Positions 63,031-64,000 of a stretch of 64,000 nt of DNA are shown here, one piece after another. Every line of letters begins with the position of its first letter. The stretch's first letter is position 1. Origin of the DNA: Luteimonas rhizosphaericola (lineage in GTDB: Bacteria; Pseudomonadota; Gammaproteobacteria; Xanthomonadales; Xanthomonadaceae). Where the stretch lies: NCBI RefSeq assembly GCF_029888045.1, contig NZ_JARXRN010000006.1, positions 36,766 to 100,765 of the forward strand. The letters run 5' to 3'. The notes beneath the pieces are model-generated. The model was not told the DNA's origin. It searched no databases and was given only the letters and a program-made list of their open reading frames with translations. A program made the translations under genes and the position numbers.

Positions 63031-63627
63031 TCAGAGTTCGCTGCCGTACCGGGCCAGGCCCTCGCTGAGCAGGTAGCGCGTCGCCGCCGCGCGGCGGTCC
63101 AGTTCGAAGCCATGGAGCACGTCCACCAGCTGGCGGAAGGCGGTGCAGCGCGCGTCGCGGCTGGCGGCGTCGCGGCCGGTGCCGGTCAGGCCGAGCATGA
63201 AGCCGTCGTGCAGCATCATCCCGGTGACGGTCGCGGCCTTGAGCGCCTGTTCGCCGACGGCCGGATCCCAGGCCTGCGGCGTGCCCTGCAGGCCGTTGAC
63301 GGCGACCGCGGTCACCGCGTCCACGAACCGCGTGCGGCTGTCGGGCCCGAGCGCATTGGCCGCGCGCTGCAGGCCGACCAGGCTGCGGTCGGCATCGGGT
63401 TCGAACAGCGCGCACAGGCCGCGCGCCTCGCGCTCGTTGCGCGACGCGAAATGCACCGCCTTGAACAGGCGGTCGATGTCGGCATCGGGCGCGCGCAGCA
63501 GCACGTCGTTGGCACCGGCGATGACCTGCAGCGGATCGATGCCCGACAGGTCCACGCGCGAGGACTGCGCCTGCGCACCGAGCGCGGGCAGGAGCGACAG
63601 GCACAGCGCGGCGATCAGCGGTTTCAT
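63031..63627 (-). CDS. secreted protein of unknown function
   Basis: A 198-residue exported protein. MKPLIAALCLSLLPALGAQAQ is a clear signal peptide. The mature part is helical (IDPLQVIAGANDVLLRAPDA, AVTAVAVNGLQGTPQAWDPA, CTAFRQLVDVLHGFELDRRA) and has two cysteines that could form a disulfide. I do not recognise the family. The ATG at 63625-63627 follows GGAAGA. It is convergent with the GH16 gene; 88 bases separate the two stops. Confidence 0.75.
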   Translation of the reverse strand: MKPLIAALCLSLLPALGAQAQSSRVDLSGIDPLQVIAGANDVLLRAPDADIDRLFKAVHFASRNEREARGLCALFEPDADRSLVGLQRAANALGPDSRTRFVDAVTAVAVNGLQGTPQAWDPAVGEQALKAATVTGMMLHDGFMLGLTGTGRDAASRDARCTAFRQLVDVLHGFELDRRAAATRYLLSEGLARYGSEL

Positions 63628-63871
63628 CAGGGCGTCTTCCGGCGACGGGAGCGCGGAAAGTCTATGCGGGATGGTCTGAATCACGGCCCTGCCGCGCGGC
63701 GGCGGTGCCCTTGGCGCTCGCGCCCGCCTCCGGGACGGCGGCGGGTCGGACGACCGCACCGGTGACGGGCCCGTCGTCTGGATCAGACGGACGACTGCAT
63801 CCGGGTGCGGGCCGGACGGCGACCCCCGGAGGCGCGAGGCGCGGCATACGCGGCGGCGAGGGCGAGTGGCC

Positions 63872-63896
63872 CCCGGGTGCGCTGCGCTTACCCGGG
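63872..63896 (-). repeat. REP palindrome, copy 5
   Basis: Arms CCCGGGT and ACCCGGG around GCGCTGCGCTT, then CGACGCG as in copy 3. It belongs to the same family as the copies at 45060-45555. Confidence 0.7.
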
Positions 63897-63927
63897 CGAC
63901 GCGGGTGAACGAGCGCGGGACGCGTAG

Positions 63928-63956
63928 CCCGGATAAGGCCGCAGGCCGCATCCGGG
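63928..63956 (+). repeat. REP palindrome, copy 6, long form
   Basis: A 29-base version with arms CCCGGAT and ATCCGGG around AAGGCCGCAGGCCGC, preceded by GCGTAG as in copy 1. It is opposite in orientation to copy 5, so the two form an inverted pair separated by 31 bases. Confidence 0.8.
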
Positions 63957-63989
63957 GTCGAGGCGCGTGCGATGCGGTTGCGAGGTGGT

Positions 63990-64000
63990 CCCCGGGTGCG
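63990..64000. repeat. REP palindrome, copy 7, cut by the window end
   Basis: CCCGGGTGCG at 63991-64000 repeats the start of copy 5 and is probably the first arm of another copy. Only 10 bases are visible. Confidence 0.45.

Larger units (their letters stand above)
63628..64000. other. gene-free right edge with REP elements
   Basis: I see no gene in these 373 bases. From 63628 to about 63870 there is only high-GC sequence upstream of the minus-strand secreted protein, which must contain its promoter. Three REP copies follow, listed below, and the window ends inside the third. Confidence 0.7.

Overview
The window is very GC-rich (estimated by eye at about 70%), densely packed bacterial chromosome. 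The proteins read as Xanthomonadaceae/Lysobacteraceae (a Lysobacter or Luteimonas-like gammaproteobacterium): a FecI/FecR/TonB-receptor cassette, a BigR-type sulfide regulon, a TPR-sulfotransferase, the YkvA/DUF1232 family, a Tex protein, a GGDEF protein with a two-component-style propeller, and short REP palindromes containing GTAGCCCGGAT. I saw no rRNA, tRNA, CRISPR array, insertion sequence or prophage. The assignment rests on remembered protein similarity, not on a search.

Layout. 1-9.4 kb: YceI tail, ECF42-type sigma factor, VOC protein, META/DUF4377 lipoprotein, PEBP-like protein, TPR-sulfotransferase, YheT hydrolase coupled to a PlsC-type acyltransferase, hotdog thioesterase, YkvA protein and a 60-residue protein sharing its C-terminal motif. 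9.6-13.4 kb: overlapping minus-strand genes sixA-yceI-phospholipase D, preceded by a ParA-like ATPase. 13.5-21.4 kb: membrane acyltransferase, Ycf46-like ATPase, S9 peptidase, gamma-glutamyltransferase, TPR protein. 21.6-24 kb: lipase-like protein plus ankyrin lipoprotein. 24.7-28.9 kb: glyoxylate bypass aceB-aceA with a divergent LysR regulator. 29-31 kb: DUF2235 hydrolase plus lipoprotein. 31.2-33.2 kb: a cyanophycinase/isoaspartyl-peptidase fusion. 33.3-38 kb: sigma/anti-sigma/TonB receptor. 38-45 kb: housekeeping genes (acyltransferase, arfB, truC, tex) and small or secreted proteins.

45-64 kb: a REP-rich spacer, then a propeller-GGDEF protein whose active-site motif is GGKEF, then a sulfide locus: a BigR-like repressor facing an operon of sulfide:quinone oxidoreductase, DUF2892, RND adaptor, RND permease and thioredoxin 2. 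After that come mnmG, a glycine/tyrosine-rich lipoprotein behind a hairpin-rich spacer, a PLP-dependent dehydratase, a YdcF protein, an NTF2-like protein, a GH16 glycanase, a secreted protein and more REP elements at the right edge.

The most interesting items are the single-chain cyanophycin-degrading fusion, the sulfide regulon that appears to drive its own RND pump and thioredoxin, two separate lipase-plus-lipoprotein pairs that resemble effector/immunity loci although no secretion system is in view, the degenerate GGKEF site, and the tandem genes sharing a GYG-x-SSGY tail. Many gene pairs are joined by ATGA or GTGA stop/start overlaps, so GTG starts are common here.
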